Shown: piece after piece, positions 1-6,075 of the stretch | Position numbering within the stretch: the first letter of the stretch is position 1 | Layout: the number at the start of each line of letters is the position of its first letter | DNA from: Bacillota bacterium | Lineage (GTDB): Bacteria > Bacillota > Clostridia > Christensenellales > CAG-138 | Assembly: GCA_023399275.1 (NCBI GenBank) | Contig: JAEWQH010000090.1 | Location: forward strand, 1-7,330 | Reading direction: 5' to 3' | Length of the DNA stretch: 7,330 nt | The notes under the pieces: generated by a model | The model's database searches: none | Told to the model about the DNA's origin: nothing | What the model saw: only the letters and a program-made list of their open reading frames with translations | Translations under genes and position numbers: made by a program

Positions 1-895
1 GGCCAACGCGGTTCTCAAGAATCCAGTTGCGCGCAAACGTGCCGTCTTGAATCTCGGCGAGCACGCGCTTCATCTCCTTGCGGGTGTCCTCGGTGATGAT
101 GCGCTTGCCCGTGACATAGTCGCCATACTCCGCCGTATCGCTGATGGAGTAACGCATGCGCTCGAATCCGCCCGCATAGATGAGGTCTACGATCAGCTTC
201 ATCTCATGGATGCACTCGAAATACGCGTTTTCCGGCGCATAGCCCGCCTCGACGAGCGTCTCAAACCCGGCAAGCATCAGCTCTGTCACGCCGCCGCAGA
301 GCACGGCCTGCTCGCCAAAGAGATCCGTCTCCGTTTCCTCACGGAAGGTGGTCTCCAGAATGCCTGCGCGCGCAGCGCCGATTCCCGCGGCATACGCAAG
401 CGCGGTTTCCTTCGCCTTGCCGGTGAAGTCCTGCTGCATGGCGATCAGCGCCGGAACGCCCGCGCCACGCTGATATTCGCTGCGCACGGTGTGCCCGGGG
501 CCTTTTGGCGCGACCATGATCACGTCCACATTCGCCGGCGGAACGATCTGGCCAAAGTGGATGTTGAACCCGTGCGCAAACACCAGCGTGTTTCCCTCAA
601 CCAAACCGTCGGCGATGCTCTCGGCATACAGCGCGGCCTGCTTTTCGTCGTTGACGAGGATCATGATGACATCCGCCAGCTTCGCCGCTTCCTTGGCCGT
701 GTAGACCTTCAGGCCGGCTTCCTCGGCCAGCTTCCAGCTCTTGCTCCCCTGATAGAGACCGACGACGACGTTTACGCCGCTCTCCTTGAGGTTGAGCGCG
801 TGCGCGTGGCCCTGGCTGCCGTAGCCGACGATGGCAACGGTCCTGTTCTTGAGGTGCGCGAGATTACAGTCGCTTTCGTAATACATCTTAGCCAT
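1..895 (-). CDS. ilvC: Ketol-acid reductoisomerase, class I (3' end cut by window edge)
   Basis: Catalyses the Mg2+-dependent isomerisation and NAD(P)H reduction of 2-acetolactate or 2-aceto-2-hydroxybutyrate, the second shared step of valine and isoleucine synthesis; cytoplasmic. The 298 visible codons run from MAKMYYESD into the conserved near-C-terminal stretch GTFARNWILENRVG. Class I enzymes have about 330-340 residues, so some 30-40 are missing. The Rossmann motif is GYGSQG at residues 24-29. The loop after the second strand is LYQGSKS (47-53), and its serines 51 and 53 sit where class I enzymes usually contact the NADPH 2'-phosphate, so NADPH is the likelier cofactor (inference). The knotted C-terminal domain has D191 and E195 (TDLFGEQ), E227 and E231 (ECIHEMK) and S252 (SISDTAEYGD), the expected metal and substrate ligands. 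An in-frame ATG at 904 directly abuts the ribosome-binding site, so the ATG at 895, with 9-nt spacing, was chosen. It is the last gene of the run inside the window, 73 nt after ilvN. Confidence 0.97.
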   Translation of the reverse strand, partial: MAKMYYESDCNLAHLKNRTVAIVGYGSQGHAHALNLKESGVNVVVGLYQGSKSWKLAEEAGLKVYTAKEAAKLADVIMILVNDEKQAALYAESIADGLVEGNTLVFAHGFNIHFGQIVPPANVDVIMVAPKGPGHTVRSEYQRGAGVPALIAMQQDFTGKAKETALAYAAGIGAARAGILETTFREETETDLFGEQAVLCGGVTELMLAGFETLVEAGYAPENAYFECIHEMKLIVDLIYAGGFERMRYSISDTAEYGDYVTGKRIITEDTRKEMKRVLAEIQDGTFARNWILENRVG

Positions 896-968
896 TGAAT
901 TCATCCTCCAAATTATTTGAATCTATTGCGGCGCAGGCCGTAGTATCATAGAAGCCGGTATCGTGCGG
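896..968 (-). other. Intergenic spacer between ilvN and ilvC
   Basis: At 73 nt this is the longest non-coding gap in the window. Read on the minus strand it contains two weak inverted repeats: AGCCG/CGGCT with an 8-nt loop overlapping the ilvN stop codon, and CGGC/GCCG with a CTGC loop at 929-940. An AT-rich segment and the ilvC ribosome-binding site follow. Neither repeat is followed by a T run, so neither looks like a factor-independent terminator. A TATGAT hexamer occurs, but no recognisable -35 box is placed upstream of it. ilvC is most simply read as co-transcribed with the genes before it. Confidence 0.6.
905..909 (-). promoter_or_regulatory. Ribosome-binding site of ilvC
   Basis: On the minus strand GGAGG is followed immediately by one ATG (902-904) and, 9 nt further on, by a second in-frame ATG (893-895). 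Zero spacing makes the first unusable by normal rules, so this site decides in favour of the second. An AT-rich stretch (AATAATTT) lies just upstream, as is common before well-translated genes. Confidence 0.8.
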
Positions 969-1481
969 CTAGTTTTCCTTTGCCGACATGACGTGCGCGT
1001 TTTCGATGGCGATGGTGCCGGTTCGCACCGTCTCGCGGATGCCATAGCGCTCGAGCATGCTCTCCAGCCGGCATACCTGATCGGACGTATCCGCATACTC
1101 GACGATCAGCATCTCATGCGACACGTCTATGACCTTCGCGCCAAAGATCTTGGTGATCTGCAGCAGGTCGGAGCGGTTCTCCGACGTGGCGTTGACCTTG
1201 AGCAGTATCAGCTCGCGGTTGATGAACTCGCCCTCGGTGAGAATCTTGACTTCGATGACGTCGATCAGCTTGCAGAGCTGTTTTTCGACCTGGTCGAAGA
1301 TCTCCTCGTCACCGTCTACCACGATGGTCATGCGCGAAACCGCAGGATCGCTCGTCGTGCCGACCGCGAGACTGTGGATGTTATACGCCCTGCGGGAAAA
1401 CAGGCCGACCACTTTGTATAGGATGCCCGCATGGTTATTCACGAGCACGGACATCGTGAGCTTCATCGGTTTTCCTTCCAT
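969..1481 (-). CDS. ilvN: Acetohydroxyacid synthase, small (regulatory) subunit
   Basis: Regulatory subunit that binds the catalytic subunit IlvB, raises its activity and normally confers feedback inhibition by valine. This start gives 170 aa, close to the 160-175 usual for the family. An N-terminal ACT domain (about residues 7-80) carries SVLVNNHAGIL and FSRRAYNIHSLAVG, followed by DPAVSRMTIVV. A second, ACT-like dimerisation domain follows from about INRELILLKV to the end. By alignment from memory to E. coli IlvH, the valine-site residues Asn11, Gly14 and Asn29 are all kept here (N16, G19 and N34), so valine sensitivity is predicted. The position before Tyr-Asn-Ile is Ala where Gly is usual. 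Three in-frame ATGs (1487, 1481 and 1466) are possible starts; 1481 is chosen because the strong AGGAGG lies at good spacing from it, but 1466 aligns exactly with the E. coli start. It lies 14 nt after leuB and is separated from ilvB by four genes. Confidence 0.95.
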   Translation of the reverse strand: MEGKPMKLTMSVLVNNHAGILYKVVGLFSRRAYNIHSLAVGTTSDPAVSRMTIVVDGDEEIFDQVEKQLCKLIDVIEVKILTEGEFINRELILLKVNATSENRSDLLQITKIFGAKVIDVSHEMLIVEYADTSDQVCRLESMLERYGIRETVRTGTIAIENAHVMSAKEN

Positions 1482-1489
1482 AATCATCG

Positions 1490-1497
1490 CCCTCCTT
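1490..1497 (-). promoter_or_regulatory. Ribosome-binding site of ilvN, overlapping the leuB stop
   Basis: On the minus strand the sequence TAAGGAGGG fuses the leuB stop codon (1496-1498) to a near-perfect Shine-Dalgarno site. GGAGG is 3 nt from the ATG at 1487 and 9 nt from the ATG at 1481, favouring the latter. A weaker AAGGA lies 6 nt before a third in-frame ATG at 1466. The stop/SD overlap suggests that ribosomes finishing leuB can reinitiate on ilvN. Confidence 0.75.
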
Positions 1498-2572
1498 ACG
1501 CCGTTTCGATGTGGCGGCAGACGATGTCGCCCATTTTCCGGGTGCCGATGGCTTCCTTGCCCGCGGCGATATCCGCGGTGCGCCAGCCTTCCTCCAGCGT
1601 GCGCTGAACCGCCTGCTCGATGGCGCCGGCCGCCTCCTGCTGGTTGAGCGAGTAGCGCAGCAGCATTGCGCAGGAGAGGATGGTCGCCAGCGGGTTCGCG
1701 CTGCCCGTGCCTGCGATGTCCGGCGCGGAGCCGTGGATCGGCTCATAGAGCCCCAGCGTTCCGTCGCCAAGCGAGGCCGAGGGCAGCATGCCGATGGACC
1801 CCGTGATCATGCTCGCCTCATCGGAGAGGATGTCGCCAAACATGTTGCTCGTGACCACCACGTCGAAGCGCGAAGGGTTGCGCACAAGCTGCATGGCGGC
1901 GTTGTCCACGAGCATGTCGTCGTACGCCACGTCCGAATAGTCCTTTGCCAGCCGGTGCATTGTCTCACGCCAGAGGCGGGAGCTTTCGAGCACGTTTGCC
2001 TTATCGACGCTGGTGAGATGACCGCGGCGTTTCCGGGCGGCCTCAAATGCGATGTGCCCGATGCGCTCGATTTCGGAAACGGAGTAGCGCTCGGTATCGT
2101 AAGCCTCTTCCCCGCGCTCGCCGCTGTTTCTGCCGCGCTCACCGAAGTAGATGCCGCCGGTGAGCTCGCGCACCATGAGCAGGTCGAGCCCGTCTTGAAC
2201 GATCTCCGCCTTGAGCGGGCACGCGTCCTTGAGCGGCGCAAACAGCACCGCAGGACGAAGGTTTGCGTAGAGGCCCAGCGCCGCGCGGATGCCGAGCAGC
2301 CCCGCCTCCGGGCGCAGATGCCCGGGCAGCGTTTCCCACTTCGGCCCGCCAACCGCGCCAAGCAGCACCGCGCTGCTCGCTTTGCAGACGCGAATGGTCT
2401 CCTCCGGCAGCGGCACGCCCGTTGCATCGATGGCACAGCCGCCCATGAGCACATCGTGATAGCTCAGCGCAAAGCCAAAGCGCTTTGCCGCAACATCAAG
2501 TGCTTTGATGGCCTCCCCGACGATCTCGGGGCCTATTCCGTCTCCGCGAATTACCGCAATGTTATAGTTCAT
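1496..2572 (-). CDS. leuB: 3-isopropylmalate dehydrogenase
   Basis: Oxidatively decarboxylates 3-isopropylmalate to 4-methyl-2-oxopentanoate with NAD+, the third leucine-specific step; a cytoplasmic homodimer in the family. At 358 aa the protein is full length and runs from NYNIAVIRGDGIGPE at the N-terminus to MGDIVCRHIETA. Substrate-binding arginines are R96 and R106 (LGIRAALGLYANLRP) and R135 (VRELTGG), with the active-site tyrosine Y142. The catalytic lysine is K191 in SVDKANVL. Metal ligands are D223 (LVDNAA), D247 and D251 (SNMFGDILSDE). The cofactor motif HGSAPDIAG (280-288) keeps the aspartate D285 that selects NAD+ over NADP+ in this family. The ATG has GGGAGG 5 nt upstream. The gene begins 11 nt after leuD and its TAA stop lies inside the ilvN ribosome-binding site. 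All key residues are present and nothing is broken. Confidence 0.98.
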   Translation of the reverse strand: MNYNIAVIRGDGIGPEIVGEAIKALDVAAKRFGFALSYHDVLMGGCAIDATGVPLPEETIRVCKASSAVLLGAVGGPKWETLPGHLRPEAGLLGIRAALGLYANLRPAVLFAPLKDACPLKAEIVQDGLDLLMVRELTGGIYFGERGRNSGERGEEAYDTERYSVSEIERIGHIAFEAARKRRGHLTSVDKANVLESSRLWRETMHRLAKDYSDVAYDDMLVDNAAMQLVRNPSRFDVVVTSNMFGDILSDEASMITGSIGMLPSASLGDGTLGLYEPIHGSAPDIAGTGSANPLATILSCAMLLRYSLNQQEAAGAIEQAVQRTLEEGWRTADIAAGKEAIGTRKMGDIVCRHIETA

Positions 2573-2577
2573 GTGCG

Positions 2578-2583
2578 CCTCCC
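2578..2583 (-). promoter_or_regulatory. Ribosome-binding site of leuB
   Basis: GGGAGG on the minus strand sits 5 nt before the leuB ATG and directly follows the leuD TAA stop (2584-2586). It supports the MNYNIAVI start and tight coupling of leuD and leuB. Confidence 0.8.
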
Positions 2584-3075
2584 TTACAGCTTGCCGGCTT
2601 TGATGGCTTTCATCAACCCGCCGGACGCGATGATGCCCTGGATAAACGGCGGGAACGGCTCGCCCTGATACGTCTCGTTTTTGGTGAGATTCGTAATTAC
2701 GCCTGTATCAAAGTCTACGCTGACCTTGTCCCCTGCCTGAATCCTCTCGCTCGCCTCCGGGCACTCGACGATCGGAAGACCGATGTTGATGGCGTTGCGG
2801 TAAAAGATGCGCGCAAACGTCGCTGCGATGACGCAGGAGATGCCGCTTTCCTTGATCGCGATCGGCGCGTGCTCGCGCGAGCTGCCGCAGCCGAAGTTGC
2901 GCCCGCCAACCATCACGTCTCCCGGCTGCACGCGCTTGGAGAACTCCTTGTCGATGTCTTCCATGCAGTGCGAAGCGAGCTCTTTGGGGTCGCTGGTGTT
3001 GAGATAGCGCGCGGGGATGATCACATCCGTATCGATATTGTCGCCATATCGGATGGCGTTGCCTGTTGCCTTCAT
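2584..3075 (-). CDS. leuD: 3-isopropylmalate dehydratase, small subunit (short type)
   Basis: Small subunit of isopropylmalate isomerase; with LeuC it converts 2-isopropylmalate to 3-isopropylmalate in the cytoplasm. The 163-aa protein is the short, aconitase-swivel-only form found in clostridia and archaea, compared with about 200 aa in E. coli. Visible motifs are YGDNIDTDVIIPARY near the N-terminus, the substrate-loop sequence YLNTSD (24-29), FGCGSSREHAP (61-71), a hallmark of the family, and ARIFYRNAINIGLP (88-101). The reading frame is open further upstream into leuC, but the ATG at 3075 is chosen because AGGAGG lies 6 nt before it and the protein then begins like its relatives. It overlaps the leuC stop in an ATGA arrangement, which favours equal production of the two subunits. 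Confidence 0.97.
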   Translation of the reverse strand: MKATGNAIRYGDNIDTDVIIPARYLNTSDPKELASHCMEDIDKEFSKRVQPGDVMVGGRNFGCGSSREHAPIAIKESGISCVIAATFARIFYRNAINIGLPIVECPEASERIQAGDKVSVDFDTGVITNLTKNETYQGEPFPPFIQGIIASGGLMKAIKAGKL

Positions 3076-4346
3076 GCTTTGCCTCCTAACACGGATTCGG
3101 GGGTGACGAGTTTGCCGGCGATGGCGGATGCGGCGGCTACGGCGGGTGATGCGAGATATACCTCCGAGCCGGTGTGTCCCATGCGGCCGACGAAGTTGCG
3201 ATTTGTGGTGGCGACCGCTCGTTCGCCCTTGGCTAGGATACCCATATGCCCGCCGAGGCACGGCCCGCAGGTCGGGGTGCTAACGGCACAGCCCGCGTCG
3301 ATAAACGTCTTGACGAGGCCCTCCTCCATCGCCTGCAGCATGATCTTCTGCGTGGCGGGGATGACGATGCAGCGGACGTTTTCGTGTACCTGACGGCCTT
3401 CAAATATCTTGGCCGCCGCGCGAAGGTCCTCGATTCTGCCGTTGGTGCAGCTGCCGATAACTGCCTGGTCGATCGTGATCTCGCCGACCTCGGAGACGGG
3501 CTTTGCGTTCTCCGGCAGGTGCGGCAGGGATACCGTAGGCTCGATAGCGGAGAGGTTGATTTCGTAAGTCGCGGTGTATTCCGCGTCCGCATCGGCCTTG
3601 TAGACCGTCCAGTCCTTGCAGCCGTGCTCCTCGGCATACTGCGCGGTCTTGTCGTCATACTCAAATATGCCGTTCTTCGCGCCGGCTTCGATGGCCATGT
3701 TTGCCATGCAGAGGCGGTCTTCCATCGTGAGGCTTGCCAGGCCCTCGCCCGTGAACTCCATCGACTGATAGAGCGCGCCGTCAACGCCGGTCATGCCGAT
3801 GATCTGGAGGATGACGTCCTTGCCGGAGACCCAGGGCTTGAGCTTGCCTTTGAGCACGAAGCACATCGCGGTCGGCACCTTGAGCCAGCAGAGGCCTGTC
3901 GCCATGCCCGCCGCCATATCGGTGCTGCCTACGCCTGTGGAAAACGCGCCGAGTGCGCCGTAGGTGCAGGTGTGCGAGTCCGCGCCGATGATCAGATCGC
4001 CGGGCTTAACCAGCCCCAATTCCGGCAGCAGCGCGTGCTCCACGCCAACCTTGCCTACGTCGAAGAAATTCGTAATCTGGTGCTTTTTTGCAAACGTGCG
4101 GACGATCTTGCACTGCTCCGCCGCCTTGATGTCCTTGTTGGGCGTGAAGTGGTCCATGACCAGTGCGATCTTGTCGCGGTCAAACACCTGCTCGATGCCC
4201 GCCTTTTCAAACTCGATGATCGCGACCGGAGCCGTGATATCGTTGCCAAGCACCAGGTCTATCCTCGCCTTGATGAGCTGTCCCGCGCTGACGTGATCCA
4301 GCCCCGCGTGCGCCGCGAGTATCTTCTGCGTCATTGTCATTCCCAT
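3072..4346 (-). CDS. leuC: 3-isopropylmalate dehydratase, large subunit (short type)
   Basis: Catalytic, [4Fe-4S]-bearing large subunit of isopropylmalate isomerase, which dehydrates and rehydrates 2-isopropylmalate to 3-isopropylmalate with LeuD. The 424-aa protein is the short clostridial/archaeal form (E. coli LeuC has about 466 aa). The cluster ligands are C300 (GSCTNGR), C360 and C363 (TCGPCLGG), matching the family pattern and spacing. Other aconitase signatures are MDHFTPNKD (64-72), IIGADSHTCTYGALGAFSTG (119-138) and RNFVGRMGH (383-391). The start MGMTMTQKILAAHAG is typical of clostridial homologues. Upstream there is no other in-frame start before the ribosome-binding site. The gene lies 51 nt after ilvD and shares 4 nt with leuD (ATGA). 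The cluster makes the enzyme likely to be oxygen-sensitive (family knowledge). Confidence 0.98.
   Translation of the reverse strand: MGMTMTQKILAAHAGLDHVSAGQLIKARIDLVLGNDITAPVAIIEFEKAGIEQVFDRDKIALVMDHFTPNKDIKAAEQCKIVRTFAKKHQITNFFDVGKVGVEHALLPELGLVKPGDLIIGADSHTCTYGALGAFSTGVGSTDMAAGMATGLCWLKVPTAMCFVLKGKLKPWVSGKDVILQIIGMTGVDGALYQSMEFTGEGLASLTMEDRLCMANMAIEAGAKNGIFEYDDKTAQYAEEHGCKDWTVYKADADAEYTATYEINLSAIEPTVSLPHLPENAKPVSEVGEITIDQAVIGSCTNGRIEDLRAAAKIFEGRQVHENVRCIVIPATQKIMLQAMEEGLVKTFIDAGCAVSTPTCGPCLGGHMGILAKGERAVATTNRNFVGRMGHTGSEVYLASPAVAAASAIAGKLVTPESVLGGKA
3082..3087 (-). promoter_or_regulatory. Ribosome-binding site of leuD, inside leuC
   Basis: AGGAGG lies within the last codons of leuC (encoding Leu-Gly-Gly-Lys-Ala), 6 nt before the leuD ATG. 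It fixes the leuD start against the longer open frame upstream. Confidence 0.85.
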
Positions 4347-4358
4347 GGTTCGTTTATG

Positions 4359-4367
4359 CTCCTCCTC
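4359..4367 (-). promoter_or_regulatory. Ribosome-binding site of leuC, long spacing
   Basis: GAGGAGGAG on the minus strand is a strong purine-rich site but lies 12-14 nt before the leuC ATG, depending on which register pairs, somewhat longer than the usual 5-10 nt. No nearer start codon exists in frame, so the ATG at 4346 stands. Confidence 0.65.
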
Positions 4368-4397
4368 GTTGCTGTTTGAGGTTGTTCTGTCCGTTTC

Positions 4398-6056
4398 TTA
4401 TTTTACGACCGCGCCTTCCGAGGCCGAGGAGACCATGCGCTCGTAGCGCGCGAGATACCCCTTCTTTACCTTCGGCTCGGGCTGCTGCCACTTCTTCTTC
4501 CGCTCGGCGAGCTCCTCGTCGCCAACCAGTACGTTGAGCTTGCCCGCCGGTATGTCGATCTCCACCATGTCCCCGTCCTGAATCAGCGCAATGCTGCCGC
4601 CGCGCGCCGCCTCCGGCGAAACATGGCCGATGGCCGCGCCGCGCGAGGCGCCGGAGAAGCGCCCATCCGTAATCAGCGCAACCGTGCTGTCAAGTCCCAT
4701 CCCCGCGATGGCGGATGTCGGCCCGAGCATCTCACGCATGCCGGGGCCGCCCTTCGGCCCCTCGTAGCGGATGACGACCACGTCCCCCGGCTGAATCTGC
4801 ATGCCGTAGATCGCCTGAATCGCCTGCTCCTCGGAGTCAAATACCTTTGCCGGGCCGCTGTGACGCATCATGCCCTCCAGCACCGCAGAGCGCTTGACCA
4901 CCGCGCCGTCGGGCGCGATGTTGCCGCGCAGGATCTGGATGCCGCCGGTCTTGGAATACGGCTCTTTGCAGGAGTGGATGACCTTCCCGTTGCGAATGCG
5001 CGCGTCCTTGACGGCCTCCGCCATCGTCACGCCCGATACGCTCATAGCCGAGCCGTCGTACAGGCCGTTTTGAATCAACTCGTTGACCACGGCGGCGACG
5101 CCGCCCGCGTGGTAGAGGTCTTCGATATGGTGCGGTCCTGCGGGCGCGAGGCGGCAGAGGTTTGGTACGCGCGCGCTGATCTCGTTGATGATATCGAGGT
5201 TGAGCGAAACGCCCGCCTCCCGCGCAATGGCCGTCAGGTGCAGCACGCTATTGGTCGAGCAGCCGAGCGCCATATCGACCGAGAGCGCGTTGGCAAAGGC
5301 TTTCTCCGTGAGGATCTGCGAAGGGCGAATGTCCTTCTTCACCAGATCCACGACCTGCATGCCCGCGTGCTTGGCCAGGCGCAGGCGCTCCGCATACACC
5401 GCCGGGATCGTGCCGTTGCCGGGCAGCGCCATGCCGATGGCTTCGCTCAGGCAGGACATGGAGTTCGCCGTGAACATACCGGAGCAGGAGCCGCAGCTCG
5501 GGCAAGCGTTGTTTTCGCAGTAGTCCAGCTCTGCCTGCGTCGCTTTGCCGGCCTTAAATGCGCCGACCGCCTCAAATACGCTGTTTAGGTCGAGATCCTT
5601 TTCTCCCGCGTGGTAGGCGAGCATAGGACCTGCCGTTACGACCACCGCCGGCAGGTCGAGCCGCGCCGCCGCCATGAGCATACCGGGGATGATCTTGTCG
5701 CAGCCGGGCAGAAACACCATGCCGTCGAAACGATGCGCCTCGGCCATGATCTCGCACTCGTCCGCAATGATCTCGCGGCTGGCGAGCGAATAGTGCATGC
5801 CGGTGTGCCCCATGGCGATGCCGTCGCAAACGCCGATGGTGCCAAACTCAACCGGCGTGCCGCCCGCCATGCGGATGCCAGCCTTGACCGCCTCCGCCAG
5901 CTGGTCGAGGTGGAAATGGCCGGGCACGATCTCGTTTCTGGGGTTTGCGATGCCGATCAGGGGACGGTTTAGCTCCTCGTCGGTATACCCCATCGCCTTA
6001 AACAGTGAGCGGTGCGGCGCGCGCTCCGCGTTCTTTGTCACTTCATCGCTGCGCAT
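4398..6056 (-). CDS. ilvD: Dihydroxyacid dehydratase
   Basis: Dehydrates 2,3-dihydroxy-isovalerate and 2,3-dihydroxy-3-methylvalerate to the keto acids of valine and isoleucine; cytoplasmic Fe-S enzyme. At 552 aa it is full length for the family and begins MRSDEVTKNAERAPHRSL. Cluster and active-site residues are C119 with D120 and K121 (LPGCDKIIPGM; the lysine is carbamylated in the family), C191 (CPSCGSCSGMF), the Mg2+ ligand D78 (VCDGIAMGH), E442 (MREMLGPT) and S468 (TDGRFSGA). The loop at 44-50 reads VPGHFHL, as in E. coli, instead of the TPCNxHL type that supplies a third cysteine in [2Fe-2S] enzymes, so an oxygen-labile [4Fe-4S]-like cluster is inferred. Just before it, residues 38-40 are Asn-Pro-Arg, where relatives I recall have Asn-Ser-aromatic or Asn-Ala-Trp. 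An upstream in-frame ATG at 6116 lies inside ilvB and adds 20 unrelated residues; the ATG at 6056 has AGGGAG 10 nt before it. Confidence 0.98.
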   Translation of the reverse strand: MRSDEVTKNAERAPHRSLFKAMGYTDEELNRPLIGIANPRNEIVPGHFHLDQLAEAVKAGIRMAGGTPVEFGTIGVCDGIAMGHTGMHYSLASREIIADECEIMAEAHRFDGMVFLPGCDKIIPGMLMAAARLDLPAVVVTAGPMLAYHAGEKDLDLNSVFEAVGAFKAGKATQAELDYCENNACPSCGSCSGMFTANSMSCLSEAIGMALPGNGTIPAVYAERLRLAKHAGMQVVDLVKKDIRPSQILTEKAFANALSVDMALGCSTNSVLHLTAIAREAGVSLNLDIINEISARVPNLCRLAPAGPHHIEDLYHAGGVAAVVNELIQNGLYDGSAMSVSGVTMAEAVKDARIRNGKVIHSCKEPYSKTGGIQILRGNIAPDGAVVKRSAVLEGMMRHSGPAKVFDSEEQAIQAIYGMQIQPGDVVVIRYEGPKGGPGMREMLGPTSAIAGMGLDSTVALITDGRFSGASRGAAIGHVSPEAARGGSIALIQDGDMVEIDIPAGKLNVLVGDEELAERKKKWQQPEPKVKKGYLARYERMVSSASEGAVVK

Positions 6057-6066
6057 ATGCTGTTTG

Positions 6067-6072
6067 CTCCCT
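6067..6072 (-). promoter_or_regulatory. Ribosome-binding site of ilvD
   Basis: AGGGAG in the 19-nt gap between the ilvB stop (6076-6078) and the ilvD ATG at 6056, with 10-nt spacing. It supports the start MRSDEVTKN over the longer in-frame alternative inside ilvB. Confidence 0.75.
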
Positions 6073-6075
6073 TTC

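Noticed and set aside
47..898. Plus-strand open frame (283 codons) opposite ilvC
   Set aside because: Its extent simply mirrors the ilvC coding frame, and the translation resembles no family I recognise.
937..951. TATGAT as a -10 box for an ilvC promoter
   Set aside because: The hexamer about 17 nt upstream does not resemble TTGACA and part of the region is still ilvN coding sequence.
929..970. Possible terminator or attenuator between ilvN and ilvC
   Set aside because: The inverted repeats are only 4-5 bp and no T run follows either of them.
1511..2668. Long plus-strand open frame (385 codons) opposite leuB and the end of leuD
   Set aside because: It lies antisense to a gene with all catalytic residues intact. 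Its translation is rich in Arg, Ala and His with no recognisable domain, as expected from the mirror of a GC-rich codon pattern.
3076..3261. Upstream extension of the leuD frame, giving a 225-residue protein
   Set aside because: The added residues are Arg/Gly/His-rich, lie over leuC in another frame, and do not resemble LeuD. The ATG at 3075 has an excellent ribosome-binding site.
3246..4379. Long plus-strand open frame (377 codons) opposite leuC
   Set aside because: Antisense shadow of leuC: no family motif, low-complexity Arg/Ala/Asp/Leu composition, and no ribosome-binding site that I can see.
4623..5588. Long plus-strand open frame (321 codons) opposite ilvD
   Set aside because: Antisense shadow of an intact ilvD with the same biased composition and no motif.
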